The translations under genes were made by a program, and so were the position numbers. This document shows positions 1 to 6,188 of a stretch of DNA of 6,572 nt, one piece after another. This DNA comes from Bacteroidales bacterium (GTDB lineage: Bacteria > Bacteroidota > Bacteroidia > Bacteroidales > JAAUTT01), in assembly GCA_025350365.1 (NCBI GenBank), contig JANXXY010000333.1, positions 1 to 6,572 of the forward strand, read 5' to 3'. Numbering within the stretch: the first letter of the stretch is position 1; every line of letters starts with the position of its first letter. Under the pieces are notes generated by a model, which was not told the origin of the DNA, ran no database searches, and saw only the letters and a program-made list of their open reading frames with translations.

Positions 1-2
1 CG

Positions 3-146
3 TCGAAAATATACGATTCATTTTGCTATCACCACAATGAAAATTACGAAAGGGAGGGTCGCGCTGTAAAAATGTATTTTTTTGTCGGAATGCAAAATAA
101 CGCCAAATATATGCATATCCTCCTTTTTGAAAAGAATCAAAATTAG
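3..146 (+). CDS. Possible 3' end of an unidentified plus-strand gene (partial)
   Basis: A plus-strand frame is open from the left window edge (first complete codon at base 3) to a TAG at 144-146, giving 47 residues. The residues are mixed polar, aromatic and hydrophobic (for example FCYHHNENYEREGRAVK and the ending HILLFEKNQN), which looks more like a real C-terminus than the very hydrophobic frame on the opposite strand. I do not recognise the family, and no function can be assigned from this fragment. If it is real, the gene converges tail-to-tail with atpG, and the hairpin at 183-216 would lie between the two stop codons and could serve both transcripts. A chance open frame of this length in A+T-rich DNA is quite possible, so confidence is low. 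Confidence 0.35.
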   Translation, partial: SKIYDSFCYHHNENYEREGRAVKMYFFVGMQNNAKYMHILLFEKNQN

Positions 147-182
147 TGTCGCAATAATCAGTTTTGTGAGCAAGATTAATGC

Positions 183-216
183 AAAAAGCCCGGAAATTGA
201 TTAATTTACGGGCTTT
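183..216 (-). terminator. Rho-independent terminator after atpG
   Basis: On the minus strand, 18 bases after the atpG stop, AAAGCCCG (216-209) pairs with CGGGCTTT (192-185). After one mismatch (208/193) the stem continues with five more A-T pairs (207-203 with 198-194) around a four-base loop (202-199). The 3' arm runs into five consecutive T residues on the minus strand (187-183). This is a textbook intrinsic terminator and marks the end of the ATP synthase operon. Read on the plus strand the same hairpin is followed by TTTAGTTTAG, so it may also work, more weakly, for a convergent transcript. Confidence 0.88.
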
Positions 217-234
217 AGTTTAGAATTTATATAA

Positions 235-1131
235 TTATCCTCTAAGAGCCTCAGCGCCTGCCACAATTTCCAAAATTTCGTTGGTAATCGAAGCCTGTCG
301 CGCCTTGTTGTATTGAAGTTTTAGTTCTTTAATTAAATCTGTAGCATTATCAGTAGCCTTGTGCATAGATGTCATTCGTGCGCCGTGTTCCGAAGCCACG
401 GAATCAAGTATTGCTTTATAAAGCTGAACTTTTAACGATTTGGGAATTAACTCCTTAATAATTTCTTCTTTTGTAGGTTCGAAAATAAAATCGTTATGAA
501 CAGTTTTCATTTGCGGATCCTTCTTTTTTTCAGGCATCTTGGCAATAGGAAGAAACTGTTCGACAGTTGTTATCTGTATACCCGCATTTTTAAATTGATT
601 GTAAACAACTTCTATCTTATCGTAGTTTCCTTCGATAAACAAATTTATGATCATCTGACCTTCCGAAGCAGTTTTTTCAAACGTTGGTGCATCAAGCAGA
701 TGATTGTAATTCCCTTTTACCACCTGAAAACCCTTTTTGGTGAAAAAGTCATTTGCTTTGCGACCTATGGGTAAAAAAAATAATTTTTTATTTGATAATT
801 GGTTCTTATATTTTTCATTAGCCAGTTGCAGCGAAAGTTTAATTACATTCGAATTAAATGCTCCGCATAACCCGCGATTGGATGTAACTACAACAATCAG
901 TACATTATTTGGCTCCCGATTTTTACCATAAGGATTATCAGTACTACTCTTATCGCTATCGCTTAAGTTAGCAAGTATTTCCTGTAGTTTAATTGCATAG
1001 GGCCGCATCAGTAAAATGGTATCCTGAGCTTTTTTTAGCTTAGCTGCAGAAACCATCTTCATTGCACTTGTTATCTGCCGTGTAGAACTTACCGAAGTGA
1101 TCCGGGTACGTATCTCCTTTAAATTTGCCAT
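235..1131 (-). CDS. atpG: ATP synthase F1 subunit gamma
   Basis: This is the central rotor shaft of F1, turning inside the alpha3beta3 hexamer and linking it to the c-ring on the cytoplasmic face of the membrane. The 298 residues match the usual family length. The N-terminal helix is typical (ANLKEIRTRITS, then TRQITSAMKMVSAAK at residues 17-31). The Rossmann-like central domain carries SNRGLCGAFN (84-93). The C-terminal helix has the gamma signature, EHGARMTSMHKATDNA (248-263) followed by ITNEILEIVAGAEAL (282-296). A lysine-rich stretch near 195-210 lies in the variable region. It is the last gene of the operon, 132 bases after atpA and 18 bases before the terminator. The ATG at 1131 fits the family N-terminus exactly. 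It has no well-spaced Shine-Dalgarno of its own; the nearest one serves a tiny upstream frame. Confidence 0.98.
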   Translation of the reverse strand: MANLKEIRTRITSVSSTRQITSAMKMVSAAKLKKAQDTILLMRPYAIKLQEILANLSDSDKSSTDNPYGKNREPNNVLIVVVTSNRGLCGAFNSNVIKLSLQLANEKYKNQLSNKKLFFLPIGRKANDFFTKKGFQVVKGNYNHLLDAPTFEKTASEGQMIINLFIEGNYDKIEVVYNQFKNAGIQITTVEQFLPIAKMPEKKKDPQMKTVHNDFIFEPTKEEIIKELIPKSLKVQLYKAILDSVASEHGARMTSMHKATDNATDLIKELKLQYNKARQASITNEILEIVAGAEALRG

Positions 1132-1155
1132 TAGAAGAAAATCATTTTATCCTTT
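1131..1155 (-). promoter_or_regulatory. Ribosome-binding site with a 4-codon leader frame ending on the atpG start
   Basis: AAAGGAT (1155-1149, minus strand) is the only good Shine-Dalgarno-like sequence placed before a gene of the operon, but it sits about 19 bases from the atpG ATG. It is instead spaced five bases from another ATG (1145-1143) that opens the frame Met-Ile-Phe-Phe-stop. The stop TAA (1133-1131) shares its last base with the atpG ATG, as TAATG. This layout would allow termination and immediate restart at atpG. The bases are seen directly. Use of the leader frame is inference, and such a short frame can arise by chance. Confidence 0.3.
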
Positions 1156-1230
1156 AAAAATATATCCATAAAGTACACAAAACAAGTTATTTATATCACC
1201 AACATAACCTGTGTCCCCTTCATAGGATTC

Positions 1231-1251
1231 AGTAAAATAGTCCGTTTTACT
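1231..1251 (-). other. Hairpin just after the atpA stop codon
   Basis: A perfect seven-base-pair stem, AGTAAAA against TTTTACT, encloses a seven-base loop (CGGACTA on the minus strand). It starts 12 bases after the tandem stop codons TAG-TAA of atpA (1266-1261). No T-run follows it on the minus strand, so it is not a standard intrinsic terminator. It could stabilise the 3' end of a processed mRNA, lower read-through into atpG, or be chance. It lies in a 132-base atpA-atpG spacer in which I see no convincing promoter. Confidence 0.4.
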
Positions 1252-1263
1252 ACTTGTAAATTA

Positions 1264-2844
1264 CTACTTCTTATATTTGGCTCCAACTTCTTTTGCAACC
1301 TGCTCAAGAACTTGGGTAATTTGGTCATTCAAAACTCCTTCTTTTAGCTGACTTAGCACATCCCTGTGTTTTAAATCGAGGTATTCAAGAAATTCAAATT
1401 CAAACTCTTTAACTTTTTTCAAAGGCACATCTTTAAGTAACCCTTTTGTTCCGCAGAAGAGTATCGCAACTTGTTTTTCAACCGGACACGGTGAATATTG
1501 ACCTTGTTTCAGTATCTCAACATTTTTTGATCCTTTGTCAAGAATGGCAAGAGTAGCAGCGTCAAGATCGGAACCGAATTTGGAGAAAGCTTCCAATTCA
1601 CGGTATTGAGCCTGATCGAGCTTTAGAGTACCGGCAATTTTTTTCATCGATTTAATCTGGGCATTACCACCCACCCGTGATACGGAAATACCCACGTTAA
1701 TAGCTGGACGAACACCCGCGTTGAAAAGGTTATTCTCTAGAAATATCTGTCCATCGGTAATCGAAATTACATTGGTTGGGATATATGCTGAAACATCACC
1801 TGCCTGAGTTTCAATAATGGGTAATGCCGTAAGAGATCCACCTCCTTTAACCAAAGGTTTAAGAACATCCGGAAGATCGTTCATTTGCCGTGCAATTTCA
1901 TCGGAGTTGATGATCTTTGCCGCACGTTCAAGCAACCTTGAGTGAAGATAGAAAACATCACCTGGATATGCTTCACGACCCGGCGGGCGACGCAACAATA
2001 ACGAAACTTCCCGATATGATACCGCTTGCTTTGATAAATCGTCGTAAACAACAAGAGCCGAACGACCGGTATCACGGTAAAATTCGCCAATGGCAGCTCC
2101 GGCAAAAGGGGCATAGAACTGCAATGCAGCAGGATCAGAAGCCGTAGCCGCAACAATTACGGTGTAAGGCATGGCACCATGGCGTTCCAAAGTATTTGCA
2201 ATATTGGCAATGGTTGACCCTTTTTGTCCGATAGCCACATAAATACAAAATACCGGCTGTCCCTTCTCAAAAAATTCTTTTTGGTTGATAATAGTATCAA
2301 TGGCAATGGCAGTTTTACCGGTTTGACGATCGCCAATGATTAACTCACGCTGGCCGCGACCAATAGGGATCATAGCATCAATGGCCTTGAGACCGGTTTG
2401 CAAAGGTTCTTTAACCGGCTGTCTGAAAATTACTCCCGGAGCTTTGCGCTCTAAAGGCATTTCGTATGTTTTTCCTGTAATTGGTCCTTTGCCGTCAATT
2501 GGTTCTCCGAGGGTATTAATTACCCTGCCCAACAATCCTTCACCTACATGAATAGAAGCAATTCGCCGGGTACGTCTTACCGTATCACCTTCTTTAATTA
2601 ATTCGGAAGATCCTAAAAGCACAGCGCCAACATTATCTTCTTCGAGGTTAAGCACAATACCCTTCATTCCATTATCAAACTCAATCATTTCGTTCGACTC
2701 AACATTTGATAATCCGTAAATACGGGCAATACCATCTCCTACCTGTAAAACAGTGCCTACTTCTTCAAGCTCAACTCCTGATTTAAATCCTTCAATCTGC
2801 TTTTTAAGTATTGATGATACTTCTGCAGGTTTAATATCCGACAT
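1264..2844 (-). CDS. atpA: ATP synthase F1 subunit alpha
   Basis: This is the regulatory, non-catalytic nucleotide-binding subunit of the F1 head, alternating with beta in the hexamer. Its 526 residues exceed E. coli alpha by about 13. The beta-barrel domain occupies roughly residues 25-95. The P-loop is GDRQTGKT (171-178). CIYVAIGQKGST lies at 200-211 and VYDDLSKQA, the Walker B region, at 266-274. RRPPGREAYPGDVFYLHSRL lies at 285-304, and SVSRVGG (387-393) supplies the arginine that reaches into the catalytic site (Arg390, equivalent to E. coli Arg376). The extra length comes largely from about 313-336, an insert around DEIARQMNDLP that I associate with Bacteroidota alpha subunits. The ATG at 2844 gives the expected N-terminus, with no Shine-Dalgarno. 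The gene ends in tandem stops TAG-TAA and follows atpH by 34 bases. The beta partner is not in the window. Confidence 0.99.
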   Translation of the reverse strand: MSDIKPAEVSSILKKQIEGFKSGVELEEVGTVLQVGDGIARIYGLSNVESNEMIEFDNGMKGIVLNLEEDNVGAVLLGSSELIKEGDTVRRTRRIASIHVGEGLLGRVINTLGEPIDGKGPITGKTYEMPLERKAPGVIFRQPVKEPLQTGLKAIDAMIPIGRGQRELIIGDRQTGKTAIAIDTIINQKEFFEKGQPVFCIYVAIGQKGSTIANIANTLERHGAMPYTVIVAATASDPAALQFYAPFAGAAIGEFYRDTGRSALVVYDDLSKQAVSYREVSLLLRRPPGREAYPGDVFYLHSRLLERAAKIINSDEIARQMNDLPDVLKPLVKGGGSLTALPIIETQAGDVSAYIPTNVISITDGQIFLENNLFNAGVRPAINVGISVSRVGGNAQIKSMKKIAGTLKLDQAQYRELEAFSKFGSDLDAATLAILDKGSKNVEILKQGQYSPCPVEKQVAILFCGTKGLLKDVPLKKVKEFEFEFLEYLDLKHRDVLSQLKEGVLNDQITQVLEQVAKEVGAKYKK

Positions 2845-2878
2845 ATCTTATTTATTAGTAGATATTTAATTACAAAAA

Positions 2879-3424
2879 CTATACACTCTCATTCAGCAAC
2901 GCGGTTTTCATCCGTCTTAACCCGTTAGCAACACTTGCATCATACTGTTGATCACCTATTTTTAAAATAAATCCACCAAGTATTGATGCATCCTGATGGG
3001 TTATTAAATCTATTTCGGTTTTGTAAACAGACGACAACAATTTATAAAGGTTCTGCCGGATTGAATCATCCAACGGAACAGCTGTGGTAATCAATGCCGG
3101 TTTAATGCCTTTGTATTTGCTGTAAACATCGAGAAATTGACGTGATATGTCTTCCAGATGATTTTCGCGTTTATTTTGCACTAGAAGCCCGAGAAAATTC
3201 AGACTAATTTCTTTAACCGAATTTTTAAATATCTCTTTTATCAGGTTATACTTTTGAGATGATTTAACTACCGGACTTTTCAAGTATAACCTTAATTGCT
3301 CATATTCCTTCAACGACTCAGAAACCAGCAAAATATCCTTACGGACATCGTCAAGCTGATCCTTTTCAAGTGCCAATTGGAATAAGGCTTTCGCATACCT
3401 CACTGAAATCTTACTTTGATTCAT
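2879..3424 (-). CDS. atpH: ATP synthase subunit delta (OSCP)
   Basis: This subunit caps the F1 head and ties the alpha N-termini to the peripheral stalk formed by subunit b. The 181 residues are normal for the family. The N-terminal helical domain begins with the typical ISVRYAKALFQLA (6-18). The C-terminal domain carries the delta/OSCP signature, ASILGGFILKIGDQQYDASV (146-165) followed by ANGLRRMK (166-173). Sequence between these regions is weakly conserved in the family, and nothing is missing here. The gene lies between atpF (14 bases upstream) and atpA (34 bases downstream), the standard order. The ATG at 3424 precedes the conserved helix by a few residues, with no Shine-Dalgarno in the short spacer. 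Confidence 0.97.
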   Translation of the reverse strand: MNQSKISVRYAKALFQLALEKDQLDDVRKDILLVSESLKEYEQLRLYLKSPVVKSSQKYNLIKEIFKNSVKEISLNFLGLLVQNKRENHLEDISRQFLDVYSKYKGIKPALITTAVPLDDSIRQNLYKLLSSVYKTEIDLITHQDASILGGFILKIGDQQYDASVANGLRRMKTALLNESV

Positions 3425-3438
3425 AAACAGAGGTTTGC

Positions 3439-3933
3439 TTAGTTCAATTTAATTTCGTTCAAAAGCTTATCAATATAATCGCTTTGATTGGTATTTGAGG
3501 AAAGCTTATCCTTAATCAGTTTCTCAGCAATTTGTATTGATAATACCGCAACCATATCCTTAATTTCCTTAATTGCCGCCTTCTTTTCATTTTGAATGGA
3601 AGTTCGTGCCGATTCAACAAGTTTCTTCGCTTCATCCTGAGCTTGCCCCTTGGCTTCCTCAATGATTTTATCTTTCATTAACCGGGCTTCTTTCAATAAT
3701 TTATCTCGCTCAACCCTGGCTTCGGCAAGTAACTTCTGATTATCAGCCTGAAGTTTTTCCATTTCGAGCTTAACTTTGTCAGCTTGACGGAGTGCGTTTT
3801 CAATTGATTTTTCCCTGTTTTTGAGTGCGTTAATTATAGGTTTCCAGGCATATTTCTTCAAAATGAAAAATACAATCAGAAAACTTACTATCATCCAGAA
3901 TAGTAGTCCCGGATCCGGAGTAATCAATCCCAT
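3439..3933 (-). CDS. atpF: ATP synthase Fo subunit b
   Basis: This is the peripheral-stalk subunit, anchored in the membrane beside subunit a and reaching up to delta/alpha as a long helix. The 164 residues fit the family. The short N-terminal segment GLITPDPGLLFW leads into one transmembrane helix (about 9-26), then KKYAWKPI (26-33), the usual membrane-exit motif. The rest is almost entirely charged, alanine-rich helix (about 35-140) with coiled-coil character, including ALRQADK and AEARVERDKLLKEAR (70-84). The C-terminal part should contact delta. Only one b gene is present, so the stalk is probably a homodimer. The spacer before this gene is 175 bases, far longer than elsewhere in the operon, while atpH follows after 14 bases. 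No Shine-Dalgarno is seen before the ATG at 3933. Confidence 0.97.
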   Translation of the reverse strand: MGLITPDPGLLFWMIVSFLIVFFILKKYAWKPIINALKNREKSIENALRQADKVKLEMEKLQADNQKLLAEARVERDKLLKEARLMKDKIIEEAKGQAQDEAKKLVESARTSIQNEKKAAIKEIKDMVAVLSIQIAEKLIKDKLSSNTNQSDYIDKLLNEIKLN

Positions 3934-4108
3934 ATCATAGTGGTTTTACAAATTAAATCTATTATTTCCCTAAATCAATAGAAAATCATCTTCCATGCTA
4001 ATGCCGTAATATTTAGTTCTAAAATATATACATGCATGCTTTGCAAACTTGGTATACTTTATTTACTTACTTTGCGTGAACGATTATCTAATTGAACCAA
4101 TTGTATTT
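3934..4108 (-). other. Long atpE-atpF spacer with no recognised gene
   Basis: These 175 A+T-rich bases separate two genes that normally lie close together. No frame here is longer than a few codons (for example a nine-codon frame at 3996-3970). Two small palindromes are visible: TTTGCAAA (4040-4047) and CATGCATG (4031-4038). A five-base-pair hairpin lies just after atpE (AATTG/CAATT, 4090-4094 with 4098-4102). I find no clear terminator. A TTTG (4047-4044) and a TATATTTT (4028-4021) resemble Bacteroidota promoter elements but are 15 bases apart, rather short. It may hold an mRNA-processing site, an internal promoter or nothing functional. Confidence 0.45.
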
Positions 4109-4366
4109 CTACATAAAAAGAATCAATAAACAAACCACGATGGAGAAGAATGCAACCCCTTCAACAAGCGCTGCCAGCAAAATCATGTTTGTTCGAATAT
4201 CTCCAATGGCTTCTGGTTGACGGGCAATGGCTTCCAACGCTCCACGTCCAACACCACCGATACCAATTCCAGCTCCTATCGCTGCAAGCCCAGCTCCGAT
4301 ACCTGCTCCCATCTTTGCAAATGCAACATTTGCCACCGCTTGTAAAATAATTGTCAATGTCAACAT
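4109..4366 (-). CDS. atpE: ATP synthase Fo subunit c (proton-binding ring subunit)
   Basis: This small hairpin protein forms the rotating c-ring in the membrane. Its 85 residues give two transmembrane helices. Helix 1 has a glycine-rich face from residue 20 to 40, including an intact GxGxGxG at 31-37. The cytoplasmic loop is ARQPEAIGD (48-56). Helix 2 carries the ion-binding carboxylate Glu69 in ALVEGVAFF (66-74). The coupling ion is most likely H+: residue 36 is Ile where sodium-type rings have Gln, and Glu69 is followed by Gly-Val instead of Ser-Thr. Ring stoichiometry cannot be read from sequence. The gene follows atpB by 26 bases. The ATG at 4366 gives a normal short N-terminus, with no Shine-Dalgarno before it. 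Confidence 0.98.
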   Translation of the reverse strand: MLTLTIILQAVANVAFAKMGAGIGAGLAAIGAGIGIGGVGRGALEAIARQPEAIGDIRTNMILLAALVEGVAFFSIVVCLLILFM

Positions 4367-4392
4367 AGTTATTGAATTTTTATGATATTTAA

Positions 4393-5505
4393 TTAGTGAT
4401 GTCCTTGTTCTTTAGCCATTCCAAAATAAAGTGCCGATAACAGGGTAAAAACAAATGCCTGAATAAAGGCAACCAATAGTTCGATGAAATATATGAATAC
4501 TACAAAAGCAATTGATACTGGAGTAAAGCTAAACCCTGCAATGGGATTCATAGCCCCGAAAATAAAAATCAGCATTATAAAACTGAGCACATTGATATGT
4601 CCGGCGGTGATATTTGCAAATAATCGAATCATCAACACAAATGGACGAATCACAATATTAGAAGAAAATTCAATGAAAGGCATTAAAGGTACCGGCAATT
4701 TCAACCACCAGGGAACTCCCGGAGTATTAACCAGATGAACCCAATAAAACTTGTTAGAACTAAATAGTGTAATTACAAAAGTTATTAATGCCAAAATCAT
4801 TGTTATGGTGATATTTCCCGAAACGTTGGCTCCTCCTGGAAAAATTGGAATCAAACCCATCATGTTATTAATCCAAATAAAGAAAAATACCGTAAGTAAA
4901 TAGGGCATAAATTTCTCATATCGATCTTTCCCAATGGATGGAATAGCAATTTCGTCGCGAACAAAAATAACAAGTGGTTCCAGCATCGATTGCATTCCCT
5001 TCGGGGCTTCATTTGGGTATTTTGAATATTTGCGAGCCATGGATATAAACATCCAAAGCATCAATGCAAAGCTGATGAGTAGTGATAATACGTTTTTTGT
5101 GATAGAAATATCGAAGGGTTTTTGAATAGAACCATCCTGTAGTTTTTCAACTAATTTTCCTTTGTATTTCCCTTCCTCTGCAATTTCAAACCCCTTGTAT
5201 GCCTTATGTCCATGCTCCAATTTGGAAGAAAAGAATATACCAAATCCGGTAGTTTTACTGTAAACAATTACAAGCAAAGGTATTGAAATAATTTTATCCT
5301 TAAATGAAACAATAGGCCAATCGTATGAATCACCAATGTGTTCAAAAATAATATCTCCAGGTTTTAAAGTTTCTTTTTTTTCGGTAGTATCCAGTTTTGA
5401 TTTGGCGGAATCTGGCTCATTAGCCCATAAATAAGTGGTATTCAATAAAATTCCGGTAACAATAATAACAACCCAAATAATTAATCTCCTAAAAGTCAGT
5501 CCCAT
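4393..5505 (-). CDS. atpB: ATP synthase Fo subunit a with periplasmic N-terminal extension
   Basis: This is the stator subunit that forms the two proton half-channels next to the c-ring. At 370 residues it is about 100 longer than the E. coli protein (271). Residues 1-28 look like a signal peptide (MGLTFRR, then a hydrophobic stretch 8-21, with a plausible cut after LWA). Residues 29-135 form a predicted periplasmic domain containing GDIIFEHIGDSYDWPI (50-65) and AYKGFEIAEEGKYKGKLVEK (102-121). The membrane core begins near 137. The essential arginine is Arg294 in IRLFANITAGH (293-303), with Asn298 conserved. Gln349 in FIQAF matches E. coli Gln252. His303 and Glu342 occupy the positions of E. 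coli Glu219 and His245, so the pair is exchanged. The gene lies 36 bases after the four-helix protein gene. The ATG at 5505 is needed for the signal peptide. Confidence 0.97.
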   Translation of the reverse strand: MGLTFRRLIIWVVIIVTGILLNTTYLWANEPDSAKSKLDTTEKKETLKPGDIIFEHIGDSYDWPIVSFKDKIISIPLLVIVYSKTTGFGIFFSSKLEHGHKAYKGFEIAEEGKYKGKLVEKLQDGSIQKPFDISITKNVLSLLISFALMLWMFISMARKYSKYPNEAPKGMQSMLEPLVIFVRDEIAIPSIGKDRYEKFMPYLLTVFFFIWINNMMGLIPIFPGGANVSGNITITMILALITFVITLFSSNKFYWVHLVNTPGVPWWLKLPVPLMPFIEFSSNIVIRPFVLMIRLFANITAGHINVLSFIMLIFIFGAMNPIAGFSFTPVSIAFVVFIYFIELLVAFIQAFVFTLLSALYFGMAKEQGHH

Positions 5506-5541
5506 CTTGAATGTCTAGAAAAAATTTAAAATTAGTAAAAA

Positions 5542-5952
5542 CTATTGATTAGTTGAAGCTGATTTAGAATAATTTTTTTTAAGAAATTCTAAAATCGAAA
5601 CAACCTCAAAAACTGTAAACACTAGGTAAGATAAGAGAAAGGTAAGAAGAAAGGAAACCGGTTGTGTACCAATTAGAAATATATACCCGATGATAAAAAA
5701 TAAGTACATAAGTAACTTAAAGCCGGTAAATGCTAAAAATTTATTGATGAAAGCCATATTTTGCTTCGCAGCGGCCTTTACTAGAATAGAATGAAAAAAA
5801 ACAGTGACTCCAAAAACTATAATAATTACACCATAGAAGCCAGAAAAATATTTACCGGGAAACAAATTTTTAAAAGCGGCTAATCCTAAAATATATAAAA
5901 TGACTGCAATAATAAAACCTTGAATGCTAAAACTGATAATACTTTTGTTCAT
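5542..5952 (-). CDS. Four-helix membrane protein in the AtpI position of the operon
   Basis: The 136-residue protein is strongly hydrophobic, with four likely transmembrane helices (about 8-27, 38-58, 76-94 and 98-121) and a basic, serine-rich tail (KKNYSKSASTNQ). A charged loop (VKAAAKQNMAFINK) separates helices 2 and 3, and Glu116 and Glu122 fall in or near the end of helix 4. The size, helix count and place between atpZ and atpB match AtpI, which helps c-ring assembly in other bacteria. The sequence is too divergent for me to assign that family with certainty. Flavobacteria have a protein of similar size in this slot (annotated, as I recall, as a DUF6168 family protein). The ATG at 5952 overlaps the atpZ stop (ATGA), so the two are probably translationally coupled and work together. 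An AtpI-like role is inference. Confidence 0.8.
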   Translation of the reverse strand: MNKSIISFSIQGFIIAVILYILGLAAFKNLFPGKYFSGFYGVIIIVFGVTVFFHSILVKAAAKQNMAFINKFLAFTGFKLLMYLFFIIGYIFLIGTQPVSFLLTFLLSYLVFTVFEVVSILEFLKKNYSKSASTNQ

Positions 5953-6188
5953 TCCTTTTTGGGTTTGTTCTTAATAAAATCTCTGAGAGATAAATAGAGT
6001 GCAATAAATATTGATGAAATCGACAGAAGTAACGTAAAAACCGGGAAACTGAAGTTTAACCAATGATCAAGTTTTATACCTCCAAATACACCCATACATA
6101 TTACCACTATCATTTGTATGGCCATGGTAGAGTATTTGGCATAATTGAATAAAAGCTTATCAGGCTTCAGTTTCGTCTGGTCGTCCAC
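5949..6188 (-). CDS. atpZ: AtpZ-type Fo accessory protein (AtpZ/AtpI family)
   Basis: A 79-residue protein with two transmembrane helices (about 20-38 and 47-66) and a basic tail (KNKPKKE). The pattern NYAKYSTMAIQM (15-26) followed by GVFGGIKLDHWL (33-44) is typical of the AtpZ family. In Bacillus, AtpZ acts with AtpI in Mg2+/Ca2+ uptake for the ATP synthase; the same role here is inferred from family and context. The ATG at 6188 lies inside the bactofilin gene and gives a 29-base overlap. I keep this start because the conserved NYAKYS block is upstream of the only other in-frame ATGs (Met22 and Met26). The stop overlaps the next ATG by four bases. Confidence in the family is good, in the molecular role moderate. 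Confidence 0.86.
   Translation of the reverse strand: MDDQTKLKPDKLLFNYAKYSTMAIQMIVVICMGVFGGIKLDHWLNFSFPVFTLLLSISSIFIALYLSLRDFIKNKPKKE

Noticed and set aside
18..116. Minus-strand 32-codon frame (hydrophobic peptide) with GGAGG nearby
   Set aside because: The GGAGG is only two bases from the ATG, too close for normal initiation, the hydrophobic composition is common in A+T-rich random frames, and a more protein-like frame lies opposite. Kept only as an alternative in the findings.
138..145. TAATTTTG on the minus strand, a perfect match to the Bacteroidota -7 element TAnnTTTG
   Set aside because: The nearest upstream TTG is 25 bases away, outside the usual spacing, and no gene start is established downstream in the window.
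1917..2147. Plus-strand open frame opposite atpA
   Set aside because: It lies wholly within the unmistakable alpha-subunit coding sequence, and its translation is proline/histidine/arginine-rich with no family resemblance. The same holds for frames at 2336-2551 (plus) and 1881-2156 (minus, other frame).
4109..4366. Possible sodium-coupled c-ring
   Set aside because: The sodium-ligand set is absent: Ile36 replaces Gln, and Gly-Val follow Glu69 where Ser-Thr are expected. Proton coupling fits better.
5949..6125. A shorter AtpZ starting at Met22, which would remove the overlap with bactofilin
   Set aside because: It would delete the family-conserved NYAKYS segment just before the first helix, so the overlapping ATG at 6188 is the better start.
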